Part shown: positions 1 to 6,681 of the stretch, in pieces | Layout of the letters: each line of letters begins with the position of its first letter | Numbering within the stretch: position 1 is the first letter of the stretch | Assembly (NCBI GenBank): GCA_002316795.1 | Contig: DCEE01000054.1 | Coordinates: 36,522-56,504 of the forward strand | Source of the DNA: Synergistaceae bacterium UBA1037 | GTDB taxonomy: Bacteria; Synergistota; Synergistia; Synergistales; Synergistaceae | Direction of reading: 5' to 3' | DNA: 19,983 bases | Position numbers and translations under genes: made by a program | Notes under the pieces: generated by a model | What the model saw: only the letters and a program-made list of their open reading frames with translations | Told to the model about the DNA's origin: nothing | Databases searched by the model: none

Positions 1-446
1 CATCACACCTTTCTGTCATTATGGAAAAGGAATAACGTACCATCATATAACTGCCATACCAACTAAAATTAACAAATCATCAAATTCTTTGCATCAGTAC
101 AAAACACATATGGATATGTTTTTGTTTAAGTCGCTTTCTTTTTTTCTGATATTTTGATCCGGTGAACAAAAGACCATATCTGTCCGCTTTGCCGTTCTTC
201 ATTCTCCTGCTTGCAACATGGCTTAAAAAAGGAGGGAGAAAACATTATCTGCAATAATTAAGGAGTTTTAAATACCTTAATTATTTATACTTACTAGATA
301 CCAAACAATAATATCACATAGTCATATGTATAAATCAATAATATTAATTCTTTCTTATCTGATGAATTATTTTGACAGGTCCGACAAATCACGGTCCGCT
401 TGCAGGCTTCAATGATCCTGCGTTAGTGAGAGGTCCGAACAACGAG
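1..446. other. AT-rich region without a recognisable gene
   Basis: No open reading frame here has both a good start with a ribosome site and any recognisable protein content. The first 370 bases are markedly AT-rich compared with the genes to the right. A GGAGG-like stretch near 231-237 is not followed by a usable start codon. Three copies of GGTCCG occur at 379-384, 393-398 and 432-437, and a small hairpin pairs GCAGG (402-406) with CCTGC (417-421). The region lies downstream of the tRNA 3' end, a common place for element insertion, but no integrase or att repeat is visible. Confidence 0.5.
253..285. repeat. Perfect 11-bp AT-rich inverted repeat
   Basis: AATAATTAAGG at 253-263 is the exact reverse complement of CCTTAATTATT at 275-285, with an 11-base loop between. 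Neither side is followed by a clean T-run, so a terminator is not assured. A protein-binding dyad or the terminator of a gene left of the window are alternatives. Confidence 0.45.
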
Positions 447-476
447 ACAGACCCCTGAGCAACCTCAGGGGCCTGT
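447..476 (-). terminator. Strong GC hairpin downstream of tRNA-Arg
   Basis: CCCCTGAG (452-459) pairs with CTCAGGGG (464-471) around a 4-base loop. After one mismatch, ACAG (447-450) pairs with CTGT (473-476). It sits 24 bases past the tRNA 3' end in the tRNA's reading direction. The following minus-strand sequence is T-rich but has no uninterrupted T-run, so it is either a weak intrinsic terminator or a processing/stability hairpin. Confidence 0.5.
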
Positions 477-500
477 GATCCGTTGGGATGACCAAATTAA

Positions 501-577
501 TGGCGGGCTCGGCCGGAGTCGAACCGGCGACCTACGGCTTAGGAGGCCGTCGCTCTATCCTACTGAGCTACGAGTCC
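501..577 (-). tRNA. tRNA-Arg (anticodon CCU)
   Basis: Read on the minus strand, a full cloverleaf is visible. It has a 7-bp acceptor stem starting GGACTCG, T8-A9, a D-stem GCTC/GAGC, an anticodon stem ACGGC/GCCGT around loop CTCCTAA, a 5-base variable loop, a T-stem GCCGG/CCGGC with a TTCGACT loop, a G discriminator and an encoded CCA at 503-501. Anticodon CCU reads the arginine codon AGG. The acceptor stem has one A-C mismatch at pair 3-70. Total length is 77 bases including CCA. Confidence 0.93.
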
Positions 578-593
578 GCACCGCAAAAGGTAG

Positions 594-621
594 TCTATCA
601 TGGAACATCAGGTTAATGCAA
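594..621 (-). promoter_or_regulatory. Possible promoter of tRNA-Arg
   Basis: On the minus strand, TTGCAT (621-616) is followed after 16 bases by GATAGA (599-594). This would place the start site about 10 bases before the tRNA. Both boxes match the sigma-70 consensus only partly. Confidence 0.35.
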
Positions 622-633
622 CTATCTCAGAGA

Positions 634-664
634 CAAAAACAGAGCGAATTCAGCTTTTTCGCTC
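634..664 (-). terminator. Intrinsic terminator after the aminotransferase
   Basis: On the minus strand GAGCGAA (664-658) pairs with TTCGCTC (648-642) across a 9-base loop and is followed by TGTTTTTGT. It lies about 50 bases past the aminotransferase stop codon and separates that gene from the tRNA. Confidence 0.7.
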
Positions 665-712
665 AAATGATCCTAAAATGATCCCGGGATCAATGAAAAA
701 TTGGTCCCTGAT

Positions 713-1837
713 CTACAAACTCAGGGAGCTGAGATATCCGCCTAGCTCGTGGAGCCCGTCCTGCAAAAGCTTCGTGTCACCGAATCCATAACCAAGCCTG
801 AAGCACTTTTTCTCTTCGAAACAGTCTCCGTGGCAGAGAAGGACCCCGGTCTTTTCGTATATGTCCGTACAAAGCTCCACTTCATCGATATCATAGTCGT
901 AGTGGACAAGCATAGTCGTAGTGAAACTCTCACCATAAACTGAGAGGCGGGGCTGGTTCATGATCCAGTCCTCCGCGATCTTTTTGTTGGGCCTGACTAT
1001 GGCACGGGCCCTTTCAAGCATTTTATCGCTGTTCTCAAGGGCTATGGCGGATATCAGCTCATCGAAGACCCCGTTGCAGATCGAATCGTATGACCGTCTG
1101 TTCTCAAGGATGTCATAGGCCTTTTTGTCGCGTGTGACAGCCCAGCCGACCCTTGTCCCTGCCATCGAGTAGATCTTGGACATGCTGCTTGTGGCGATCC
1201 CCTTCTCGTAAAGATCAACTATCGATGGCATGTATGCGTCCGCAAGTCCTCTGTATATTTCATCACAGAGGATGTATGATCCGTTCTTTTCGGCAACTGT
1301 AATAATTTCTCCCAGTTCATCAGCATCCATATAGGCACCGGTAGGGTTATTGGGGTTGGTCAGTGTTATCATTTTCGTTCTGCTGTCTGTAAGCGAGTCC
1401 AGTTTTTTTGGATCGACCTTATAGCCCTCCTCCTTTTTCAGGCGAAGGGGACGGACTTCTATCCCTAGGGCTTCAGGGATGGAGTAGTGCTGCTGGTAGT
1501 TGGGCATCACCGCTACCACATTATCTCCCTTTTCAAGCATCCCGGTAAGCACGGCCGAGTTTGCCCCGGTACCTCCATGGAAGGTAAGCACCATACCCGG
1601 CTCCGCCATTTTATAGGTCGAAGCAGCCGCATCAAGAAAGCGGGGCAGGCCAAAGAAGGCTCCGTAATGAAGGTGGGTCTCGAAGAAGAATTTTGTAAGT
1701 TCATCCTTGTTCTCTCCGCTCAGTTCCGCGAGTTCATCTAGGGAGATAGCCTTTACGCAGCTTGCCCCAAGGTTGTACCTGCATTGAGCGTCACGGGGAT
1801 TCAGCCATTTTTCAACTTTAAAATCTTTGATAGGCAC
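713..1837 (-). CDS. PLP-dependent class I/II aminotransferase
   Basis: A 374-residue fold-type I PLP enzyme, expected to transfer an amino group between an amino acid and a 2-oxo acid in the cytoplasm; the substrate cannot be read from the sequence. Visible marks are the glycine-rich GGTGANSA segment near residue 88, NPNNPTG at 161-167, the PLP-ring aspartate and tyrosine in CDEIY (191-195), the Schiff-base lysine K221 in SSMSKIYS, the phosphate-binding arginine in GTRVGW, and a substrate-carboxylate arginine in FRLGYG near the C-terminus. The start is GTG at 1837, supported by GGAGG 8 bases upstream; no in-frame ATG is better placed. The length is slightly below the usual 390-400. It is followed by its own terminator. 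It resembles broad-specificity or atypical members more than AspC, so no gene symbol is given. Confidence 0.9.
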   Translation of the reverse strand: MPIKDFKVEKWLNPRDAQCRYNLGASCVKAISLDELAELSGENKDELTKFFFETHLHYGAFFGLPRFLDAAASTYKMAEPGMVLTFHGGTGANSAVLTGMLEKGDNVVAVMPNYQQHYSIPEALGIEVRPLRLKKEEGYKVDPKKLDSLTDSRTKMITLTNPNNPTGAYMDADELGEIITVAEKNGSYILCDEIYRGLADAYMPSIVDLYEKGIATSSMSKIYSMAGTRVGWAVTRDKKAYDILENRRSYDSICNGVFDELISAIALENSDKMLERARAIVRPNKKIAEDWIMNQPRLSVYGESFTTTMLVHYDYDIDEVELCTDIYEKTGVLLCHGDCFEEKKCFRLGYGFGDTKLLQDGLHELGGYLSSLSL

Positions 1838-1907
1838 AGCTCTTTCCTCCTTTTGCGTTTAAGAGACATTCCGATGCAAAGCAGTAAGGCATCTTTGAAC
1901 TCTATTC

Positions 1908-2720
1908 TCAAAGCTGGATATCTATGCTTTTCTGCTCCCCTTTTTGGGAAACCGTCACCCTTACTTTCGCCTTTGCGGCAGCCCTGCTTTCAAGGTAAGA
2001 ATCAACGCGGGCAATGTCAAAATTTTTGGTGTCGTATGTATCGATCATGACCAGAGAGTCTCCCGGCAGGATCCCGGCATAGAATGCCGCGGTACCTTTT
2101 ACAACATCTTTAATGAGAAGCCTGCCGCCTGGATCCCTGAAAAGCTCCTCAAGCTCAAGGCCGAGATAACTTTTGGAAGGGGGGAGGGGCTGGGGTTCCT
2201 TATAGTATGCTCCTGACTCCTCGGAGACCGAATAGTCGGGAGCGGTCACCCTTACAGATATCTTTTTGCTCTCCTGCCGGATCGTGTATTCAAGCCTTAT
2301 ATTCTCTTCGAAACCGCTGACCTTAAGGACGGTGACCCCGCTTCTGTCATCGAGGAACGTCTTTTTGCCCTCTCCCTCCCATGACTTTACCAGCAGCTCA
2401 ACTGTGCCGGGGACCCCTCTTTCAAAAATAAGATCTGCCGCGTGTTCCATCTCTTTTCTCGAACTTTCCTTCGCGTGCTCCCTTATTTCCCTGACCTTCT
2501 GCTCGTATGCGGCCTGCTGTTTGGCTGCCTCCGCCTGGTTGTTGGTGTTTCCCGCAGCGAGAGTGCCCAGGAGGACTGCCAGACCAGTCGCGTCCACCCA
2601 GACCTCGGTATGGCTCGAGCTGTAACTGTGATGTTCCGAATAGGCAAATGCAGTTCGGACAGGGGCGATCAATAAAATCAGAAAAAAAGCTGTGGACCTG
2701 ACGTATTTTTTCATCTGCAT
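1908..2720 (-). CDS. Exported protein with C-terminal PDZ domain
   Basis: A 270-residue protein with a signal peptide (lysines at 4-5, hydrophobic 10-22, likely cleavage after AFA at 26), so it probably acts outside the cytoplasmic membrane. A His/Ser-rich stretch follows. An alanine/glutamine/glutamate-rich helical segment (about 58-95) may form a coiled coil. The last 90 residues look like a PDZ domain: a YLGLELEEL carboxylate-loop-like start, then VVKGTAAFYAGILPGDSLVMID, the hallmark of HtrA-type PDZ domains. No protease domain is present, so it is a binding or scaffold protein rather than DegP. GGAGG lies 5 bases before the first ATG; a second ATG two codons in is also possible. It is 24 bases after the upstream gene, so it is probably in the same operon. 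Confidence 0.75.
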   Translation of the reverse strand: MQMKKYVRSTAFFLILLIAPVRTAFAYSEHHSYSSSHTEVWVDATGLAVLLGTLAAGNTNNQAEAAKQQAAYEQKVREIREHAKESSRKEMEHAADLIFERGVPGTVELLVKSWEGEGKKTFLDDRSGVTVLKVSGFEENIRLEYTIRQESKKISVRVTAPDYSVSEESGAYYKEPQPLPPSKSYLGLELEELFRDPGGRLLIKDVVKGTAAFYAGILPGDSLVMIDTYDTKNFDIARVDSYLESRAAAKAKVRVTVSQKGEQKSIDIQL

Positions 2721-2744
2721 CTTTTCCTCCCGATCTCTTTTGTC

Positions 2745-3713
2745 TTATCTCGCTGTTTTGAACGTTTCCGCTGTATTATGGAACAAATCGAGGTTTTCGG
2801 GGATAGCGGATCTTGCTATGCCGACCATAACATGGCTGTTTTTGCCGTCAAAAAGCATCGTCTGGTATATAAGCTTCTTTTCTTCACCTGAAGTATATCC
2901 AACTATCTCTATCCCGTTCAGTCCGTCGATCATTACCTCTTTTTCAGATATGATGTCGACCTTTTCTCCCTTTTCTATCATCTGCAGTTTTTCCTTTGCA
3001 AAACCCGGCTGTTTATCCGGAGTTACAAAGGTGTTTGAGATGCGTGATACGACAAATAAAGAACCGTCCTCTTTTTTTGTGGGGAGGAAACCATCCTTTG
3101 TATATACGACCGCACCGTCAAGCAGGCCGGCAAGTTTAAGGGGCGTCCCGTGCACATCGATATTGCCCTGCGGGATCTCTGCAGGGGGAGAACTTTTTAC
3201 ACTTTCCCAGTATGCGCTCCTGATCGTTTTAAGTACAGCCTCTCCACGCAGCTGGTCTTTTGCAGGGTAAAGGCCGTTTATCATCCAGCACTCTTTGCCC
3301 CTGTCGACGACCAGAGTCCATTTGCCGACCATGCCGGATCCTTTTTTCTGAAATATCTTCATCAGCATCGCAGATGAGCCATTCCAGACAAACTCATTTT
3401 TCATCTTAAGTTCCATATTTGCCTTTTTCAGATTATCCTCGGTGAACTCTTCCAAAAGGGCAGCGTATGGAAGGCGTATGACAGATGACTCCAGTGAAAC
3501 TTTTTTTGTTTTGTCCACACATCCTGCCTGTGATTCTACAAAAGTGCAGCCTTCAGGCAAAATAACATAGACCGGCATGGCAAATACAGATTTGTGCAGG
3601 GGACTCTTTTCCGTATTGATTTCTTTGGGACCGTCGGCAGCGGCATTGCCCGCGATAAAGAAGAAAAGCAAAAGGACGGGCAGGAGCTTCGCATTTTTTA
3701 GAAGAAGCTTCAT
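2745..3713 (-). CDS. Exported protein of unknown function, two similar halves
   Basis: About 322 residues with a clear signal peptide (basic start, LLPVLLLFFFIAG, cleavage near AAA-DG). The family is not recognised. The two halves look like repeats of one roughly 140-residue domain. Each has a parameter-rich beta pattern, then an NG-x-x-[AG] turn (NGSSAM near 112; DGLNGIEI near 265), a strand ending in a D-x-GK-like turn, and a closing helix before the next unit. This pattern recalls the PsbP/Mog1/DcrB fold, but that is inference. The start is ATG at 3713, whose A is the last base of the upstream TGA, suggesting translational coupling. A GTG one codon earlier is an alternative. It is probably an operon with the TPR and PDZ genes. 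Confidence 0.65.
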   Translation of the reverse strand: MKLLLKNAKLLPVLLLFFFIAGNAAADGPKEINTEKSPLHKSVFAMPVYVILPEGCTFVESQAGCVDKTKKVSLESSVIRLPYAALLEEFTEDNLKKANMELKMKNEFVWNGSSAMLMKIFQKKGSGMVGKWTLVVDRGKECWMINGLYPAKDQLRGEAVLKTIRSAYWESVKSSPPAEIPQGNIDVHGTPLKLAGLLDGAVVYTKDGFLPTKKEDGSLFVVSRISNTFVTPDKQPGFAKEKLQMIEKGEKVDIISEKEVMIDGLNGIEIVGYTSGEEKKLIYQTMLFDGKNSHVMVGIARSAIPENLDLFHNTAETFKTAR

Positions 3714-4357
3714 CACTCAGTTACAGCATCGCCCGAATCCGGCAGACCACGGAAGATCTCCGCTGATCCGTCTTCATCCCCGGAAAGAGGCTCGCCCTCC
3801 TGCTCTCCGGTATCGGGCATGATCGGTCCGTCCTCGGTGATGCCCGGGATCTCCGGCAGACCAGGGGCGACCTTTTTCAGCAGATCCCTGAAAAACCCCT
3901 TGACCTTGCCTGAAGAGAGATTTTCGGCAAGTGCTTCAGCTCCCTGTATGGCGCTTTCGCTGCCTATCTCTCTCAATGCTTCGACTTCTTTCTCAGCGGC
4001 CCCGTAATCCTTTGCCCTGATGTAGAGAAGACCCAGCTTGTATCTTGCCTCCACATTGTCCGGCTCCAGCTTGACGAGCTTTTCATAATAGAGTGCAGCC
4101 GTCTCGTAATCCTCCATCCCAAGGCTGCTTTCCGCAATGCCCTTTACGACCCTGGATTCAGGCCTGAGACTGAATTTTTCGGCCTTCATGAAGAGCTCTG
4201 AAGCCCCGTAGTGATCACCGGAACGCAGAAGGGACTCCGCCTTTGTTATATTCCTCTCCCTCATTGCCGCAACGGCAAGGAGTGCCGTGGCAAAAAGCAG
4301 TATTATGACCAGCATAACAACGAAACCGGAAAATAAACCTCCTCTTTGTCTACTCAT
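3713..4357 (-). CDS. Membrane-anchored TPR protein
   Basis: A 214-residue protein with a single N-terminal transmembrane helix (about 11-32, FVVMLVIILLFATALLAVAA), likely followed by an extracytoplasmic domain. Residues 35-140 contain helix pairs typical of tetratricopeptide repeats, best seen in the EDYETAALYYEKLVKLEPDN and VEARYKLGLLYIRAKDYGAA units. These repeats mediate protein-protein contacts. The C-terminal 50 residues are acidic, proline- and glycine-rich, and probably disordered. The start is ATG at 4357, with GGAGG 8 bases upstream. A TTG five codons earlier overlaps that ribosome site and is less likely. The stop codon overlaps the next gene's start by one base. Confidence 0.75.
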   Translation of the reverse strand: MSRQRGGLFSGFVVMLVIILLFATALLAVAAMRERNITKAESLLRSGDHYGASELFMKAEKFSLRPESRVVKGIAESSLGMEDYETAALYYEKLVKLEPDNVEARYKLGLLYIRAKDYGAAEKEVEALREIGSESAIQGAEALAENLSSGKVKGFFRDLLKKVAPGLPEIPGITEDGPIMPDTGEQEGEPLSGDEDGSAEIFRGLPDSGDAVTE

Positions 4358-4432
4358 ATCATATTCCTCCAATCGATCCAGATATATTCCGCACCGGTTC
4401 GCAGCAGGACCATGCCGCTGCCATGAACGTTC

Positions 4433-5053
4433 TCAGGAGAGATTCCTGCTCCAGTTATATTTTATCAGTTTCATCAGGCCGTCGGACCGTTCGATCAGAT
4501 GTATGCCGCAAAAATCCATCGGATAGAAAAAAATGTCGTTCAGCTTAAATCCGAAATAATTACACATCAGCGTCCATATGACTCCTCCATGGGCAAAAAG
4601 CATTATGTTCCCGCACGGATTATCCCTGAGTATTTCATCAAATACAGGAACGGTACGTTTCTGAAGATCCTTAAAGCTCTCCCCTCCGGGAGGCCCCACC
4701 GAATCAAAAGAGACGCCCCTCTTTTCGTATATCTCGTTCCAGGTCGATCTTACCTCGTCGAAACTCCTGCCCTCCCAGTCTCCCAGATGTATCTCACGGA
4801 GCCCTCTCACGGGGCGTATCTCGCATGTCCGGCCGGCAAGGGCTATCTCCGCAGTCTCCCTCGCTCTCCTTAGGTCACTTGAGAAGACCATGTTCGCCTC
4901 AACGCCCCTCAGCACTTCGGCCAGCCTCTTTGCCATCATTACACCCTCCTCGGAAAGAGGATAGTCGGTGGATCCGTAATATAGTTTCCCTCCGTGGGGA
5001 AGATCAGGCTTGGCATGGCGGATCAGATATATTTTCTGCTTTTCTCCGTTATT
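4433..5053 (-). CDS. Histidine phosphatase family protein (phosphoglycerate mutase-like)
   Basis: About 206 residues of the branch-1 histidine phosphatase superfamily, cytoplasmic enzymes that hydrolyse or transfer phosphate through a phospho-histidine. The signature IYLIRHAKPD gives the nucleophile His14; SSDLRRARETAE supplies the phosphate-pocket arginine; LREIHLGDWEG the acid residue; and LFAHGGVI the second histidine. RHA instead of RHG is common in non-mutase members such as cobalamin-pathway CobC/alpha-ribazole phosphatases, but no cobalamin genes are nearby, so the substrate is open. No ATG lies near the start. TTG at 5053 has AGGAG 10 bases upstream and puts the catalytic motif where the family has it. 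A TTG at 5086 would add 11 residues but lacks a ribosome site. Confidence 0.8.
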   Translation of the reverse strand, partial: NNGEKQKIYLIRHAKPDLPHGGKLYYGSTDYPLSEEGVMMAKRLAEVLRGVEANMVFSSDLRRARETAEIALAGRTCEIRPVRGLREIHLGDWEGRSFDEVRSTWNEIYEKRGVSFDSVGPPGGESFKDLQKRTVPVFDEILRDNPCGNIMLFAHGGVIWTLMCNYFGFKLNDIFFYPMDFCGIHLIERSDGLMKLIKYNWSRNLS

Positions 5054-5172
5054 CAAATGGCTGCAGCTCCTGACATAAATGATCAAGGTAAAATGGTGAA
5101 ACTGTCAAAGACTTACATTATATTTTTATTTTATCCGCATAGTCTTGACCCTGCCTCGGCATAAACCCAGGC

Positions 5173-5550
5173 TCAGATGGTCTCTTCGTCGGAACTTTCC
5201 CATGGCGGAGAGACGATGCAAAGGAACTCCAGCTTGTGATCACATTCGTTCACCACATACTGTACTGCAGAGGGCGGAACAAGGACGGCTCTCCCCTTTT
5301 TCAGCTCTATCGGTCTTTCGTCAATAAAAAGAATCCCTCTCCCTGCTATTATCCAGTAAACTTCTGAAGACTTGACCAAACGGTGGGGAACCGTACGTCC
5401 CTTCGGAAGGACCACCGCATGGGAGAGGGAAAAACCGCAGAATGGCAGCCTTTCATTTCCCGGATGGAATATCTCCGCAAGGGAACATAGGTCACCGGCA
5501 GTGAAGTGTTCTGCGGTGTCCGCGTCTTTTGAAATGAAGGTACCATCCAT
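5173..5550 (-). CDS. Small single-domain cupin protein
   Basis: 125 residues forming one cupin barrel. Motif 1 is recognisable as KGRTVPHRLVKSSEVYWIIAG (glycine, one histidine, glutamate, glycine). Motif 2 is KKGRAVLVPPSAVQYVVN. The usual second histidine of motif 1 is absent and the motif 2 histidine is glutamine, so only a partial metal site remains; it may be a sugar- or nucleotide-sugar-binding or regulatory cupin. The phrase REGILFIDERPIELKKGRAVLVPP-like core (seen here as RGILFIDERPIELKKG) resembles cupins linked to mannose-6-phosphate isomerase C-termini. The start is ATG at 5550 after a G-rich ribosome site. The function is not known. Confidence 0.75.
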   Translation of the reverse strand: MDGTFISKDADTAEHFTAGDLCSLAEIFHPGNERLPFCGFSLSHAVVLPKGRTVPHRLVKSSEVYWIIAGRGILFIDERPIELKKGRAVLVPPSAVQYVVNECDHKLEFLCIVSPPWESSDEETI

Positions 5551-5785
5551 TCGTATCCCCCCTTATATATGTCGCCGAACTTACATTCTGTTTATATTTT
5601 CACCGTGAACTTTTTAGTTCCTCGTTTTCGTATCAGGCATTATGTTGATTTCTTATGTACCTCTTGCGATGAATGGCGGCCTTCTTTATAAAAACATGGA
5701 GAAAGTTTTGTATGTTACATTATACAGAGAATTCGGATTTTTATGCCGTAATTTTGGGTCTGCACCTTGGCACAGCCCGGGAAAT

Positions 5786-5818
5786 CAAAAGGCAGAGCCG
5801 CTCGGGCCCTGCCTTTTG
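5786..5818 (-). terminator. Intrinsic terminator, possibly bidirectional
   Basis: CAAAAGGCAG (5786-5795) pairs perfectly with CTGCCTTTTG (5809-5818), a 10-bp stem flanked by A-runs and T-runs on both strands. It lies 24 bases beyond the stop of the exported protein at 5842-6483 and ends that transcript. The rest of 5551-5841 holds no supported gene. A short inverted repeat, GAACT-TTTT-AGTTC (5607-5620), sits upstream of the cupin gene. Confidence 0.75.
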
Positions 5819-5841
5819 AGGTGTCTTGCTGTACATGACGG

Positions 5842-6483
5842 TTAAATTTCCATTTTCGTATATCCCTTGGGGATCTTGAAGAGATTCTCGTCAACCTTGC
5901 TTCCGTACTCGATTATCTCCATAAGCGCCTCTGAAGTTTTCCAATATCTCCACTTGTTGGTCCCCTCATCAAAATAGTATATCTGCTCTTCTCCTTCGCT
6001 GACTTTGATCTTGTCATAATCGTATGTCCTGCCAGCGATCTTGTCTTTTCCGGAGGATACGACCAGCTTGGTTTTTTCAGCTTCAGACAGGTCCTTGTCG
6101 TCATTCAGCGTAGGGCCATCAAATGACTGATGAGGCATTTTCATGTACATCTTCTCTTCATGCATCAGGATCGTGGTGGTCTTTGCCGCGTTGTCCGTGA
6201 TGGTGCTCATGTGACTCATGTCGCTCAATACATCTACGTACATAAAGTGGCCTTTGACAGCCATGGTGGTAGTATTCTCCTCACGCCCGTCGCCGGTCTC
6301 GACTGACGCTTTGAATTTAAGGAATATCGCATGCTTTGAAGGGTTCAGATCATCATGCCATATTTTCATAGCCCTTTCACCAGGTCTGTAGGCCGCTTCG
6401 GCCGACAACGTACCGATAAGGGAAAAGGCGGCAGCTGCTGCAATAAAGCCGAGACTCTTAAAAAAAGTGTTTTTCCTAGCCAT
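5842..6483 (-). CDS. Exported protein of unknown function
   Basis: 213 residues with a typical signal peptide (RK near the start, an alanine/leucine core, likely cleavage at AEA-AY around 30), hence periplasmic or surface-exposed. The mature part is beta-rich and methionine-rich (HFMYVDVLSDMSHMS, EEKMYMKMPHQ). It includes a D-K-I-A-G-R-T-Y-D-Y-D-K stretch and a YYFDE segment reminiscent of LolA/LppX-like or DUF4412-type lipid-binding barrels. That similarity is by pattern only. There is no lipobox cysteine. The start is ATG at 6483, with GGAGG 8 bases upstream. It is a single-gene unit bounded by terminators on both sides. Confidence 0.7.
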   Translation of the reverse strand: MARKNTFFKSLGFIAAAAAFSLIGTLSAEAAYRPGERAMKIWHDDLNPSKHAIFLKFKASVETGDGREENTTTMAVKGHFMYVDVLSDMSHMSTITDNAAKTTTILMHEEKMYMKMPHQSFDGPTLNDDKDLSEAEKTKLVVSSGKDKIAGRTYDYDKIKVSEGEEQIYYFDEGTNKWRYWKTSEALMEIIEYGSKVDENLFKIPKGYTKMEI

Positions 6484-6625
6484 TAAAGATTCCTCCCGTA
6501 TGTAGTAATTTGTTTGCCGGTAGTTCCGGAACGCTTTAGTAATACATATAATTTATCATATTATTGCACGAAAACAATATCGTTCCACAAAATCTGATCG
6601 ATCTGTCTCTCCCTGACGCCGCCCC

Positions 6626-6656
6626 AAAAAAGGGGGAGCCGGAAGGCTCCCCCTTT
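6626..6656 (-). terminator. Intrinsic terminator of the hydrogenase operon
   Basis: A perfect 12-bp stem pairs AAAGGGGGAGCC (6629-6640) with GGCTCCCCCTTT (6645-6656) across a GGAA loop. Read on the minus strand it is followed by a run of six Ts. It lies 25 bases past the hydA stop codon and is the strongest terminator in the window. Confidence 0.93.
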
Positions 6657-6681
6657 GCTGCTTTTGTCCTTGTCCGAAAAA

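Noticed and set aside
475..681. 68-residue plus-strand open frame
   Set aside because: It runs straight through the antisense of tRNA-Arg and the aminotransferase terminator, with no ribosome site.
5642..5845. 67-residue plus-strand open frame between the cupin and the exported protein
   Set aside because: It reads through a perfect terminator hairpin, has no ribosome site and shows no protein-like pattern.
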